Below, piece after piece: positions 40,401 through 51,343 of a stretch of DNA of 64,000 nucleotides; the first letter of the stretch is position 1; each line of letters opens with the position of its first letter. Position numbers and translations under genes: made by a program. A model generated the notes under the pieces. It searched no databases, was not told where the DNA came from, and worked only from the letters and a program-made list of their open reading frames with translations. This stretch comes from Macquaria australasica (Eukaryota; Chordata; Actinopteri; Centrarchiformes; Percichthyidae), in NCBI GenBank assembly GCA_005408345.1, contig SEMN01000632.1, positions 210,937 through 274,936 of the forward strand, in the 5' to 3' direction.

Positions 40401-43400
40401 ATGCTGCCTCCTCGCTCAAACCTCACAAACCTTTGCAAATTCTAAATGTTCTATTGTCACTTTGTCACTTTCTCTTCCCAGCCCTTTGTCTTTCTTCACT
40501 GTAGATTTAATAAAGTCTGGTCTTCAATGTCTCGATATGCAGATAACAGTACATGGCAATTTTGAAAAAGTTCATACACCCACCATGAAAAGGATTACAT
40601 GGTGGACGCATGAGTAAAGATAACGTGCTACCACTTATTTTCTTAATGGCAGCTGGTTACACAAGAAGTGGCTATACGAGCACAATGTTTCAACAACTTA
40701 TATCAGATTGTAACAAATGGCCTTTTTTATCAATATCTGATCCATTGTTTTTGGCTGCATTAAAGCCAGTTTTATTAAACAATGGCTAAAACCTTAGCAT
40801 CATGGCATGTCAGATTCATATTATTTCCCAATAATCCTTTTGTGGTGAAAGATTATCATTTCCACATTATTTGATCCTGCAAATAGTCTGTATTCAAAAA
40901 ATACATTTTAAACAAAGCTATCTAAGCTAAAAAAATTTTTTATCTAGATATGAATATAATACAAGTCTAATGCAACTTAGTAAACAAGATTTTTTATTAC
41001 ACCATCATTAGCATAATAATATAATACTGTCACTTCTTTCCAGTGATATTGGGTGTCTGAAATGATTATAGAGTGAGTTGTGAGGATGCCTTTGGCTTAT
41101 GATGGAAGGTGGAGCTTACATTTGGAGTAATTAGGGTTGGTTGATAAATATAAAATGAGTCACAGAATTGCAAAAGTAGAATGTAATTCTGTGTAGGTGG
41201 GTGGTTTGAATGTGTGACATCTTGCTCAACCAGTAACGACAGCTGTTCAGCTCCACCGTGTTTCCAATCGACTCCCCCCACCCCAACTTAAGATGAAATC
41301 TTTGCACACACACACACACAAGCACACACACACACAAACAAACACAAACACAAACACACATATATATATAGCACTGGTGTCTACTAGAATATGACTGTGT
41401 AACTGGAAGGCAACTATATTCCCCAGGGACCTTCTATACATACTCTCCCTCCATTACACCCATCTGCACACACAAACACGCCATCTATTCTGTTATTGCT
41501 CTATAGGGACCCATTCGTTTTCACATGTAACATTCAAATTAAGCAGCATGTGCATGTGTGGGCAGGGGGTCGGTACATGTATATATCTCAGTAGGGGTGG
41601 AAGTGGAAGGAGGAGGTAAGTGCATGTGCATCCTGTAGGCATTTGAGGTTTGTGAACAAAAACCATACGTGACTGACACTGGCTGGAGGGAATATATTGA
41701 TTTTGCTTATTAGAAATCATCAGAATATTGACTTCTGATTGGTCAATGAACCCGCTCTGTGGTTAAATAGGAAAAATTAGTCCATGCCGTTGCTCTGCTA
41801 CAGGGAAAACATACATGTTACCTTAAGTACTAAAATGTAATATTGTCTTTAGCAGTCTTAGCTGTTTCATGTTGCTATTATTTCAGTATGGTTTTAATTT
41901 AGCCCTTGAATGCTATCTACAGATATCTCTATTGTTACTTTTATCTGCAGTGTACTCCATTGATGGTGAAGATATGGTTACAGTTCCTTAAGCTATGGAT
42001 TTTTCAGACTTCCTCTTTGTGCAGGTACCATAGTCCTGCTGAACCTGATTGATAAAGGAAGCTACTAAGCTAAATTAGCTTGTAAGGGAAATCTTTTCAA
42101 ATCAATATTCTGTGACAATAAAGGTCTATTTTCACTAGCCATGTACCTAATGACTGTCTTGAGTTACTACAATCTGGTTATTTGTCTCTTCAAGGCTTTG
42201 TTTTGCATCCATCTCTTCATTCACCCTTCTGAAGCTCATTTGGGGATGGTTTCCAGCTCTTTGTACATTATCACCTATCCACACTGTAGAGTATATCAAT
42301 ATAGGGAGAATTTAAGGAGTTCCGTCTGTCTGGCAGCGCATTGCCAACATAATGTACTGGACAGTATCCACACATTCTCCTGAGATCACTCATGATCTGC
42401 CTTTTGGCTACTCGAGTTTTGGAAAATAATATCATGGTTTAGCTTGTTAATTACTTACATTATCAACCACCAAAAAAGGTCTGCTGTGCCTGCTGGTGAG
42501 CGCAGGTTTGCTGACTATATCTCACTGCCTTGTCGTTGTGTCACTTAGTTCAGATGATAGATCAATGCTATTGATACTGTTATGCTAGTGTCATGCAATG
42601 TGTCTTTTTGCTTTGCCCCTCTCACTTATGTAATATTGTTCATATAGCAATGAGACGTCTGCAAACTGCAAACAGCTATTACAGTAATGCAGATCATACC
42701 GTTTGCTTTAGTTTTGACATTCACATGTATGATTGTACTCCAATGTACAAATCTGCTGCTTTCTGGGAAAACTGGGTAACCTGGGGGAGCATAGATGTAT
42801 GTGTAATGTTTTCCTACAACAAATTGTGTGGATTGTGTTTTGGTGAAAAGGTGATTTGTGTGTCATTGTTTTTGTCCAGTGAGTGAGATGGGCAGATGAC
42901 AGATGGACGGAAATAGAAAACAAGACGGAGAGATGCCAGCGTTTTGCTAACACCATTGAACTGGACAAACAATTGATTGGATTGCCCTGGACCCCCAGGG
43001 TGTGTGTGCGTGTGTGTGTTTAGCCAGCATGATGTGGACGTTGTAGGTTAATAGGAAGAGGAAATACAGGGCTTCAGAGATGGGAGGGTGAGTGTGTGTG
43101 TATGCATGTGTGTGGATGGGTGCACATGTCCTCACAAGTGTCAGACAGTGAGGAATGTCAAGTTAAGTGAAGAAATGTAATCATTTTTGTAACTTATTTT
43201 GATAGTTTTAGCCATCAGTTCGATCAATTATGATTACATATTGGGGAGAGGCTTGAGGTGCAATACAATCACTAATTTAGAATAAGTAAAAATCTAGTGA
43301 TCAAACCCAATGTAGATAAGGCCTTAATCACATTTATAGAATTGGTACATAACCTCAGCTGTGCTTACAAATACTGTAGTGTATGTCTTATTGGAGAAAA

Positions 43401-46237
43401 AGCTGAGGGAGAGAAAAGTGAAGTGACAGAAAAGTGCAGGGATGGATGAGGGGGGTGAGGCTGGCTAAGAAGAGGGGGAGAGGAGGGGGTAGATTGGAGA
43501 AGACAAAAAGGATGAAACAGATAAAAAGGATGGGGGAGCGGGGAGCGGGGCACGCCTGTGGGAAATGGAGGCAATCGATGGAAAAAGATGTCAAAGTGTT
43601 GAGGGGGGAAAAGGAGGGGGGAGGTTTGGAGTTATATAACTCCAAAAATGGCAGCCCTGAACTGGGGGCTAGTCTGAATTCAGGAGCACCATAATCTCTC
43701 CTACAAATTGACTTCTGTGTGATCAAACCACAGAGACTGTCTCCTGCAAATGGAATTGCCCAAACCTGAGGGTAAGCCGAAGCATTATTTAAATGTCCCA
43801 AAAACATGTCTGACATGTCGACATTTTTACACTGAGGGATTTCTGCATGGTAAATATGAAGCGATGACGGGTCAGAAGCATCTCTAATAGGATCCTTTCG
43901 ATCCCACTTTTCCATCAGCTATGTCGAGGGATTGAGTATAAAATCTTTTTTTGTTCTAATTTAAATCCAGCTCAGGAGATCAAAGTTTTGTTTTAGGTCT
44001 TTTTTCCCCTCCACTGTTTATAATTTGTCATTTTAAAAATTGAACAAACAACATTCAGCATAATTTTCAGCCCACACATCCACTGTGGAAGTTAATGAAT
44101 GTGCTATCATTGTTGCTCTGGAGAACCTGCACTCACAACCATTTACTTAATGTACTAAAATTGAGAACCAGATTAAAAAAAAACACATTTTTTTCAAAAT
44201 ATGACAGCACAATGTGACATGTATAGGATATTTTGCATTACATGTGATAAAACTATAAGAAAAAAGTCAACTTTTCTATTGTTGCATATTGAAGGAATCT
44301 ATATCAAAGCACTTTGTTTTTGAGTATTTATGCTATGGCTCATCTTGGATCCCCAGGCATTTTTTTTTTCTCCGCGGATTGCACTTAGAATAAGTTATCC
44401 CTCAGCCCCTACACACTCTTTCTCATATAAAGTATACATTCTGTAGGTCCTGAGTTGGGAGATAAAATGTGTGAAAAGAGAGCAGTAGGATTTGGAGCAG
44501 CATGCAGAGGGGGAGCAGCCAAAATAGAGAGAGAATATCAGCAGCACTGCCTGCCAGCCTCACTGAGCTGCTAAGCAGGGCTTAACGATGCCCAGGGGGT
44601 TGTGTGTTTGTGTGTATGTGCATGTCAGTGTGAGTGTGTGTGTGTGCATTTTTTTGTGTGTGCTTTCCTTCTTTATAAGCCCAAAACAAGTGCTCCATGT
44701 TTCGGGGTCAAATTGAGGCCAGAGAATCTGAAATTAAGAACTTTGTTTGAGGGTTGATAACTTGTCAAGTAGTTCGTAAACAGAGTAGATGTGGGTTATT
44801 TTAATGGCAGCAAGATGCTTTTGTTTAATCCCTCATTTCTACCTGCACTTGGGCTGGTCTCTGCTCACATAAGATATGTAAAACTTAACTGTGTCTTTTA
44901 GATATCATGGTGCCGTGAGGGTCTCGCTGTAACGTCCTGCAAAACAGCTCATTCTTGCTGCAGAGTCACGACAGACTGACAGGGAGGAGTTTCAGCACGA
45001 GATCTGAACAGATAATGAGGTTCACACTATCTCCTAGATCACCTCTTGGCTCCTCAATGAACAGTCGACCTGACCAACCAGTAGGAGCATCTGGGCGTGA
45101 TCTCTCTCTGACTCCCCCACCATGAACACTGCCATTACATCTTCTTCACGGCAGGTTATGTTTACTCGCCTTGAAAAGCACAGGTGTAACTTACAACATA
45201 AATGACGGCTCTTTTTCATTTAAGTGCTCCAGTAAGCCATGCCAGTGAGCCAGCATGCACAATAGCAGGGCCCTGGAATTGGGACATCTAAATGGAATGC
45301 ACCCATCATTCATGTCAGTAATTAGACACATGCTTTTCCTGCTATGAAATGCCAAAATGCCTGCCATGAAAAGAAAGGTCCATCATCCTCTTTGGAACAC
45401 AAAGCAAATCAGGTTTGTAAAGATTTATTTTTTCTGCTACGCCACCCAGAGATGATTCATTCAGGCTCAAAGGGGGTAAAGCAGTGCTAGATTTCGATTT
45501 CCAGTTCAATTAACTCACACTGTGAATTCAAATGTAAACTTTCTCTGAACACTTTCAGCTATTTTTTATGACATTGTCATATCCACCAAATTAGGAAAGA
45601 ATGGAGAAGACTAAGGCATGATCAGCAAATTAAACTGCATTTTTATAGTTTCAACCCGCCATGTTGATGGTTCCAGAGCTTGAGGGGGAAGAGAATCTAA
45701 AGACATAGTTACTGTAACAAAGTGGACATTGCTCTGGAGGCCTAATGTGTTTCAGTGTCTCTCCACATATTGCCATGGAACTCCCAGAGTTCCTTGCAGC
45801 AGAGGCCAGCTGGTCAAGCCCCAAAGCTGATTATTTTGGGAATGGGGGTGCAGTGTGTGTGTGTGTGTGTGTGTTTGTGTGTATGTACTGGGGTGGGGGG
45901 TTCCTCAACTATATCTCAAGGCCCAGTTCTCCTCAGGGGTGGGTGGTCGGGCCGATCAGGAGTTATTTTAAGTATCTGTTCACCATCACACTCCCCCAAC
46001 CTTTACCATTTCATAGAGGAATCAGTAGTTAACAAAATACTTGAGAAATTTCATGTTTATGTAAAATCAGCTGCTTTTGTGTTTATTATATTGAAAAACA
46101 ATAATTATTTTTCTTAGATTTTGTTTGTATGTCAGTGAAGTACTTATAATGTAAAATTTGATTTCTGTAAACACAAGAATATGCTGTATGTGCTGCTAAA
46201 TCATGCGCTTTCAGCAAATGGCGGTAAAGCTGTATTA
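34491..46237. other. Intergenic, no gene seen
   Basis: AT-rich DNA with a (GT)n patch at 35258-35280, a long C/T-rich tract at about 35490-35960, CA-rich blocks near 36100-36300 and 41300-41360, and a GA-rich tract at 43395-43630. A compact block at 36580-36720 with several TAATTA-type sites may be regulatory (see findings). The 175-codon minus-strand frame at 43388-43915 is largely a by-product of the GA-rich tract. Confidence 0.6.
35490..35960. repeat. Polypyrimidine (C/T-rich) tract
   Basis: About 470 bp strongly enriched in C and T, with CTCTCT runs near the 3' end. Leu/Ser/Pro-rich frames in this area are artefacts of composition. Confidence 0.75.
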
Positions 46238-46238
46238 C

Positions 46239-46272
<34 letters not shown>

Positions 46273-46402
46273 TGTGTGTGCTTGTGTGCTGCATGTGAAG
46301 TGAGACCTTCTCAGTTGGAGGACTGAATCAGTTTTGACTTCCTACTTCTGCAACAGACAAAGGTTTCTTCACTGCCAACAACAAGGTACTCCCTGCTACA
46401 AA

Positions 46403-46433
<31 letters not shown>

Positions 46434-46456
46434 CTGTCTGACTAAGTGAGAGAGAG

Positions 46457-46497
<41 letters not shown>
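46238..46497. repeat. Cluster of three (TG)n microsatellites
   Basis: TG runs lie at about 46240-46270, 46403-46429 and 46458-46494, separated by unique sequence. Confidence 0.9.
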
Positions 46498-46899
46498 CTA
46501 CTGACCCTGCCTGACCTTGCTTTCCCATTCCCTCCCCTACTGTCGTGAGTGGGCAGACACAAAATCACAGCTGACTGTTCAGCCCCTGAGGTACCATCAC
46601 TTCTGATTGCACCAAACCATTGGTTTTGGAAAATGCTTTAATATGGTGCTGTGTCCTGTGGTCCTACAGAGACATTTTACAGCTAAAAGAAAAGGGAAAA
46701 AATGGTTCCCATTTCTCTTGAAGGGCATGCCCATTTTTACATTTTACATTATATTATCTGTGTTCCAGTTTGCTGTGTTTTTAATAGTATGCTTGATGTC
46801 ATGTCAGTAAACTTAATGTTACTTTGAATGAAGAGACCTTCTATGGACATCACAGACTAAGTTTATTTTCTTAATCTTAAACTGGCTATAAAAAAAACA

Positions 46900-47139
46900 G
46901 TTATAGTAAAAATGGATCAAATGACTCTGAGTCACTCGTGGTCACAAACCCACTGAGAATTATCATCGGACTCTGCAGTTCTCTCAGCTCTACAGAGCTT
47001 GCCTCTTTCAGCTCGTTGGTTCACTCTCACAGCACGCAACAAAGCTCAGTTAAACCAACGCCAGCAGACAGAAAAGGTTAGTGATCTTTTGAGTTGGTGG
47101 AGACCAAAACCAGAGCTAAAAGGAGAGTGAATATTGGAC
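46900..47139. repeat. Dispersed fish repeat, left part (split by the next element)
   Basis: The blocks GCTCGTTGGTTCACTCTCAC, GAGTTGGTGGAGACCAAAAC and AGAGCTAAAAGGAGAGTGAA belong, as I recall, to one high-copy teleost repeat. The continuation of that same repeat (GCCAAAATACAATTTCAAAT, GAATGCTAATGTTGCTC) appears only after the element at 47140-47805. This indicates that a younger insertion split it. Confidence 0.5.
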
Positions 47140-47805
47140 TTAAAGTGACAATAGGCAACTTTTTTGCTTTAACTTATCATTATCAAGTAAATGTTGATTG
47201 TACAATGTAATGGCTATAAAATCATGACACCATTGGCATTTAGACTGGTTTCCTATAATCCTCGCTTTCACTGTGCAATTCTGTCTGCCCACGGGTACGA
47301 TCTGCTGGGGAACAAGAAGGCTCGATTTTCAGCACAAAGAAAGCGGGTCAACCATTGCACTGTGCAACCAAAACAGGAGAGGAACAGGGCTTTTATTTTC
47401 CGGTAGCTATTGGTAGCTATCCCTAGCTAGCGGAAGTGGCGGACAGTGGAACAACCAGAGTAACTGTGAGGAGGGAGAGTGATAAAACAATGAGGAAAAC
47501 AAGAGTGAAGCTCGGACTGGCATTCACTCGATGGAGAGAGCTTTACTCTGCCTCTATCGTAGCACTGAGATCGGGGATTCTTACGGTTATTTCTTGCTTT
47601 GGTCCAGCCCAAAACGCTACCGCTAGCAGCCAGCAAACAAACCAATTCAATTATACAGTGCCAAATCATAACATAAGTTCTGTGTTGTTGGTAGTAGCTA
47701 GGCTCTGAGGGAAACCGTTTGACTCTGTGACAGTGCCACCACATTAATACCACTTAATAACGCTAGGGGGTGTAAATGTTGAAAAGTTGTCAATTGTCAC
47801 TTTAA
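47140..47805. mobile_element. TTAA-flanked inverted-repeat element (MITE-like), about 666 bp
   Basis: The left end is TTAAAGTGACAATAGGCAAC and the reverse-complemented right end is TTAAAGTGACAATTGACAAC. About 22 of 24 terminal bases match, making this the best-preserved inverted repeat in the window. TTAA sits at each boundary as the presumed target duplication. Open frames inside (for example 47191-47406 and 47436-47708) show no transposase features, so the element is nonautonomous. It has inserted into an older repeat. Confidence 0.8.
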
Positions 47806-47915
47806 CATTGCCAAAATACAATTTCAAATGAATGCTAATGTTGCTCACTATCTGCTGGATGCAACTGTAGTTTGCTGTATTAACTTAATGGGTGATAATA
47901 TGTCAGTCAAAACAA
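47806..47915. repeat. Dispersed fish repeat, right part
   Basis: This continues the repeat of 46900-47139 after the inserted element: GCCAAAATACAATTTCAAAT, ATGCTAATGTTGCTC, ATCTGCTGGATGCAAC, then TTAATGGGTGATAATATGTC. Confidence 0.5.
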
Positions 47916-47924
47916 TCTGTTATT

Positions 47925-48000
47925 GCAGGCTTAACCAACGAGTTTTAGTTGCCCAACCATTACCATACTTTAGTTTCCACATGTGGATATCGTAGGGCTA
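47925..48000. repeat. Dispersed repeat copy B (GTTTTAGTTGCCCAACCAT)
   Basis: This is the second copy of the repeat at 28300-28440, with the same block order: AGTTTTAGTTGCCCAACCAT, then ACCATACT, then GATATCGTAG. Confidence 0.65.
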
Positions 48001-48009
48001 ACCAATTAA

Positions 48010-48148
48010 AACTAGTTGGGAGAGAACATTTTGCAGACAGTCCTGGGTGTACCCTGCCTCTCGCCCAATGTCAGCTGGGATTGGCTCCAGCCCCCCGCGA
48101 CCCTCTAAGAGGATAAGCGGTATAGAAAATGGATGGATGGATGGATGT
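48010..48148 (+). mobile_element. LINE 3' end (L2/Maui-like) with (ATGG)n tail
   Basis: The segment reads CCTGGGTGTACCCTGCCTCT, CGCCCAATGTCAGCTGGGAT, TGGCTCCAGCCCCCCGCGAC, then GGATAAGCGGTATAGAAAAT, and ends in ATGGATGGATGGATGG. This is the familiar 3' end of an L2-type fish LINE, ending in a tetranucleotide tail. Only the last ~140 bp are present, as expected from 5'-truncated target-primed reverse transcription. The clade name is from memory. Confidence 0.8.
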
Positions 48149-49979
48149 TCAATATGATCAATGTGACTGATACATGGGCAGATGTAGATGTGGCAAATGT
48201 ACACTAATCACTAATGCATAATGATGTTATAGATTTAGAGAAGATACTATGTTGCAATTTGGTTTTCTGACGTATCCTCTTTCCATCCTGCATCATCTGC
48301 TTCTTAGTGAATTCCTATCTTTCTAACCTTCCCTCTGCCCTCTGTTCTAACCTTCCTTTGAAGTAAATTTACTACTAATAATCCATTCCCATCAACAAAA
48401 TCAGAAGATGCATCACTGATAGCTGACTGTTAGGGGGTGGTTTGAGGTTTGGGGGTGGATTTTTTCTTGCACTTTCCTCCGCAGACATTTTATAGAATTA
48501 AGCCGACGACACCTCCAAGAGACAACAACAGTTTCTGGCATCCCAGAACCACCTCCACACCCGCTGTCAGTGCTGATCAGACCCCATGCATGTCTACAAT
48601 ACACCGCCACCACCACCAACACCCTGGCATTACACCTACAGTTACGATTGTGCTTGGCAAACAATATGTATCATTAACTGTAAAAGAGACAACATCTGAG
48701 ATTTGAAGATGCTAAAAATTTGTGATGAAAATAGGAGGTGGAGATTTGTGCATCTATCTGGGTTGACAAGAAAGGTCACAGTGGGGTCTTTGAAGATCCG
48801 AATGTGTGTTTCTATCTTGGGTGAGTGAGGAATTAAATAATGCATGTACGTATGTATGCATGCCTGTATGTATGCGTGTGTGTGTCTGTCTGCTTGCGTG
48901 CGTGCGCAAGGAGCGTGGGAGGTGTCAGCAGGGTAAGCCACAGGAATATCCTTCAGTGATCAAAGAATCTAATTGCACCATGGAGAGTGAAAAAGAGGCA
49001 GAAAAAAAAATAGAAAGACAGGCAGCAAAAAGAGGGAGAATGAGAGAAAGACAAATAGATAGGAAGATAGAGAGAAAGGCCTGGAGAGAAAGACAGAAAA
49101 GAGACAACATTACAGTGTGTTTTTCTATAGGTAACAGTGAAAGAGTAAGATGGTGAAGAATGACAGAAAAGGAAGATTGAAGAGAAATGGAGATCAATGC
49201 CAAGATGCCATGACAGAATCATCTAACGACATCTTACAGTTTTATGATCCCATAAATATAAATTCATTTAACACACTCTGATGAATCAGTGATGATACAG
49301 CACTGCTTTACAGCTTTAACTGTATAGGAGCCTTAAAAGAAAGAATCTGCGGCAGAAACACATATTTAACCAGAAAGCAGACAAAGAACTAACTGTCATT
49401 CACAGCTACAGTGTGAAGAGTCGGCACAAGGTACATGTGTGTGTTTGTGCAGGGGGTGGGGGTGCATAGAGAATACATATTCACACTTCCGGATGTGTGC
49501 ACATACATTGTTCTCAGGGACTTATCAAGAGGCTTTTATGAGCACATTTAAGAGAAAACTGTTATTGTTTAACTGTCTCTGTCTAGACTGTTCCAGTTTG
49601 TCCTGCTGCGATGAATCAACTGACTGGCCTATTATTATATAGGACCACACTCAATTCATGGAAATTGTTTCACATATTCCTATTTGTAAAAAAAAAGAAA
49701 AGCTTATAGCAGTTTTTAAAACCAGATTTTTACAGCGTGGTTCACCGTTACAAATAAAAGAATGTAAGTATCACAGGAAGAAACGATGTTGTTGAAAGCA
49801 TGAGAACAAATAAGGGCAAAGAAGCATCATGAATGCCTTTAAGAATAAATAGGTCTTGACATGAGAAGTAGCCTAATAGAGTTTGCTGACCTGACCCCCC
49901 CCCAGAGGGAGACTGTTCCATATTGTAAACCAGGATAGCAAAAGCTTGATCACCACTCTTGAATAGAAAGAGGATTATA
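48149..49979. other. Intergenic, no gene seen
   Basis: Purine-rich sequence at 48985-49110 (GAAAGA-type) and a TATG/TGTG-rich patch near 48843-48905. Several 80-115 codon frames cross these tracts and look artefactual. Confidence 0.65.
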
Positions 49980-50125
49980 GGAGTGTCCTGGTGGCCTGGT
50001 GGTTAAGATGCAAACTATTCTGGCCAGGGACATGTGTTGTATGTCATACCCCCATGTTTCCTGTCTGTCTCTCCATCACTAACAAATGAAGCCAAAATGC
50101 CAAATAAATATATATATAAGTAAAA
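49980..50125 (+). mobile_element. tRNA-derived SINE, short copy
   Basis: The copy starts GTGTCCTGGTGGCCTGGTGG followed by TTAAGATGC. This contains an A-box-like pol III promoter (TGGCCTGGTGGTTAAGATGC). The expected B-box region (GGTTCGATTCC) appears deleted or eroded, and the sequence continues with GGGACATGTGTTG, TGTCATACCCCCATGTTTCC and a 3' end CAAATAAATATATATATAA. The order matches a common fish SINE family as I recall it. It is not a functional tRNA gene: there is no intact acceptor stem or T arm. Confidence 0.7.
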
Positions 50126-50839
50126 GGGATAGCATATATTCTAACCAACAATGGATATCAGATGAAAGGTACAGTATAAACAATTTCACAGTTAGGCAAT
50201 TCACACCTTTAGTAGCCTAAAGTTGTCCATAAAGCCCACAACAAAGCATGAAAAAGATGTAGGGAAATAGATAATGTATGAATAGAAAATATGAATGTTT
50301 TTGATTGTGTCATGTGGCTTCACTTCACTTTCTTTTCATACCTCTTTCCTTTATTGCTGATGGTATGGCGCTTCATAGCCTCAACACAAATAGCAAATCA
50401 CAGCTTTACATCCATGATCATTTACATGCCTTAGGCCCATGTCTACTATTTTCTCCTCTTTCTGTACAGTCTTACCATCCCTAACATGTTATTGCTGCCT
50501 ACAGGGAAGTACTTTTGCCTTCACAGTCAATCAATAATGCTCCTGGGAGTCGAAGTGACGCTCCATCAGGATACTGAGGAATCATTTGAGTGCTATTCCA
50601 GTTACTGATGAAATATTAGGCTCCAAAGTGGACACCGTAGCGTGTTCATGATTTGGTTAATCTCAGTGGTAATACAGTTATCGATCATAAAATGCCCATC
50701 TTGTGAGATTTTATAAATAGTCAAAAGTTAAATAATCTTAAATTCATGATCCCCATCTTCCAATTCATTTTGGGGGCGTGTAGCAGACAGCAGCATGACA
50801 TGTGTAATTAAATGGTTTTTAAATGACTGGGCATATGGT
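50126..50839. other. Upstream flank of the Eph gene, no gene seen
   Basis: AT-rich sequence lacking open frames or repeats of note. It lies immediately 5' of the GC-rich promoter area and is the nearest place to expect proximal regulatory sites. Confidence 0.55.
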
Positions 50840-50899
50840 GACAAGGTTTATAAGTAACAAGCCCCGCTCTGTTCATCACGTAGTCTCACTCATACAGAA

Positions 50900-50938
50900 A
50901 TGCAACGCGAGAGGGAAGAAAGCTTAATAGACGAGTGA
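50900..50938 (+). other. Upstream ORF 1, 12 codons
   Basis: ATG CAA CGC GAG ... GAC GAG TGA. This short frame lies in the putative leader. It counts only if transcription begins upstream of 50900. Confidence 0.3.
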
Positions 50939-51099
50939 GGAGTAATCGATTATCATTTGGAGAAACGAGTCCCGCAGCACAGGGCTTCACCTGTGGAGGG
51001 TCTGTGATTGGAGAGACTTGCGCTGCACTCCGCCCCCCTCGGCGAGCTGCCGCCCCCCACAAAGCCAGAGCGCACACAGTACCATACCCGCCGCATAGT

Positions 51100-51192
51100 A
51101 TGAGCTCCTTTCTCTCTGAGCGGACGCATAACAATACAGATGATTTTATTACGGTATCCCGCTTTATGCTGACCGAAACTGCTGTTGTTTAG
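51100..51192 (+). other. Upstream ORF 2, 30 codons
   Basis: It starts ATGAGCTCC and ends at the TAG at 51190-51192. This is in the same frame as the receptor and supplies the in-frame stop that separates the leader from the receptor start. It has no similarity I recognise, and any effect would be on translation of the downstream ORF. Confidence 0.4.
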
Positions 51193-51243
51193 GAAAAATC
51201 TCACCCCCCCCCCCCGTTACCGGTTGTGTTTTTTGGATGCGCC

Positions 51244-51343
51244 ATGCAATCTCGCTGGTGGAGTTGTGGCATTCGGCTGGTGGCATGGACGTGGTTTTGG
51301 AGTCTGGCTTTGCTGGGAGCGTGGTGCATCCCCGCAAACGAAG
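51244..51343 (+). CDS. epha5: EphA-class receptor tyrosine kinase, coding exon 1 (signal peptide); probably EphA5
   Basis: This exon encodes the first 33 residues plus one base of codon 34. The start chosen is the first ATG after an in-frame TAG at 51190, with G at -3 (GCGCCATGC). The peptide begins MQSRWW and has a hydrophobic core, LVAWTWFWSLALLGAW (residues 12-27). It ends CIPANE, with likely signal-peptidase cleavage after Ala31. Six of the 33 residues are Trp, which is odd for a signal peptide. The exon ends at GAAG followed by a GTAAAA donor. Splicing to 57299 regenerates a Val codon and the family-typical mature N terminus NEVNLLDSR. EphA receptors are single-pass membrane kinases that bind mainly GPI-anchored ephrin-A ligands and guide axons and cell boundaries. 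Only the start of the gene is in this window. Confidence 0.85.

Larger units (their letters stand above)
50840..51243 (+). promoter_or_regulatory. epha5: Candidate promoter and 5' leader of the EphA-class gene
   Basis: Composition shifts from AT-rich to CpG-containing just before coding exon 1. Visible elements are a TATA-like TTTATAAG at 50847-50854, an inverted CCAAT box (ATTGG) at 51007-51011, and two GC boxes in reverse orientation (CCGCCCCCC near 51030 and 51050). If the TATA-like site is used, transcription would start near 50880, giving a leader of about 360 nt. Eph genes often use CpG-rich promoters without TATA, so the start could be broader or further downstream. A run of 12 C residues at 51204-51215 lies 28 bp before the start codon. 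Start-site data would be needed to fix the exact limits. Confidence 0.5.

Noticed and set aside
43810..43835. p53-like sites AACATGTCTGACATGTCG
   Set aside because: The two CATG cores are 9 bases apart instead of the 10 expected for adjacent half sites, and the second half site has mismatches.
43388..43915. 175-codon minus-strand frame
   Set aside because: About half of it is the complement of a GA-rich tract. No family resemblance and no splice sites consistent with an exon.
47191..47708. Open frames inside the 666 bp TTAA element
   Set aside because: No transposase motifs; the element has typical nonautonomous structure.
49980..50070. Possible tRNA gene
   Set aside because: Only an A-box-like start is present. 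The B box and acceptor stem are missing, and the sequence fits a SINE.
50935..51192. 85-codon frame just upstream of the receptor
   Set aside because: It begins at GTG, not ATG. Only its last 30 codons start with ATG, and those are reported as an upstream ORF in the leader.
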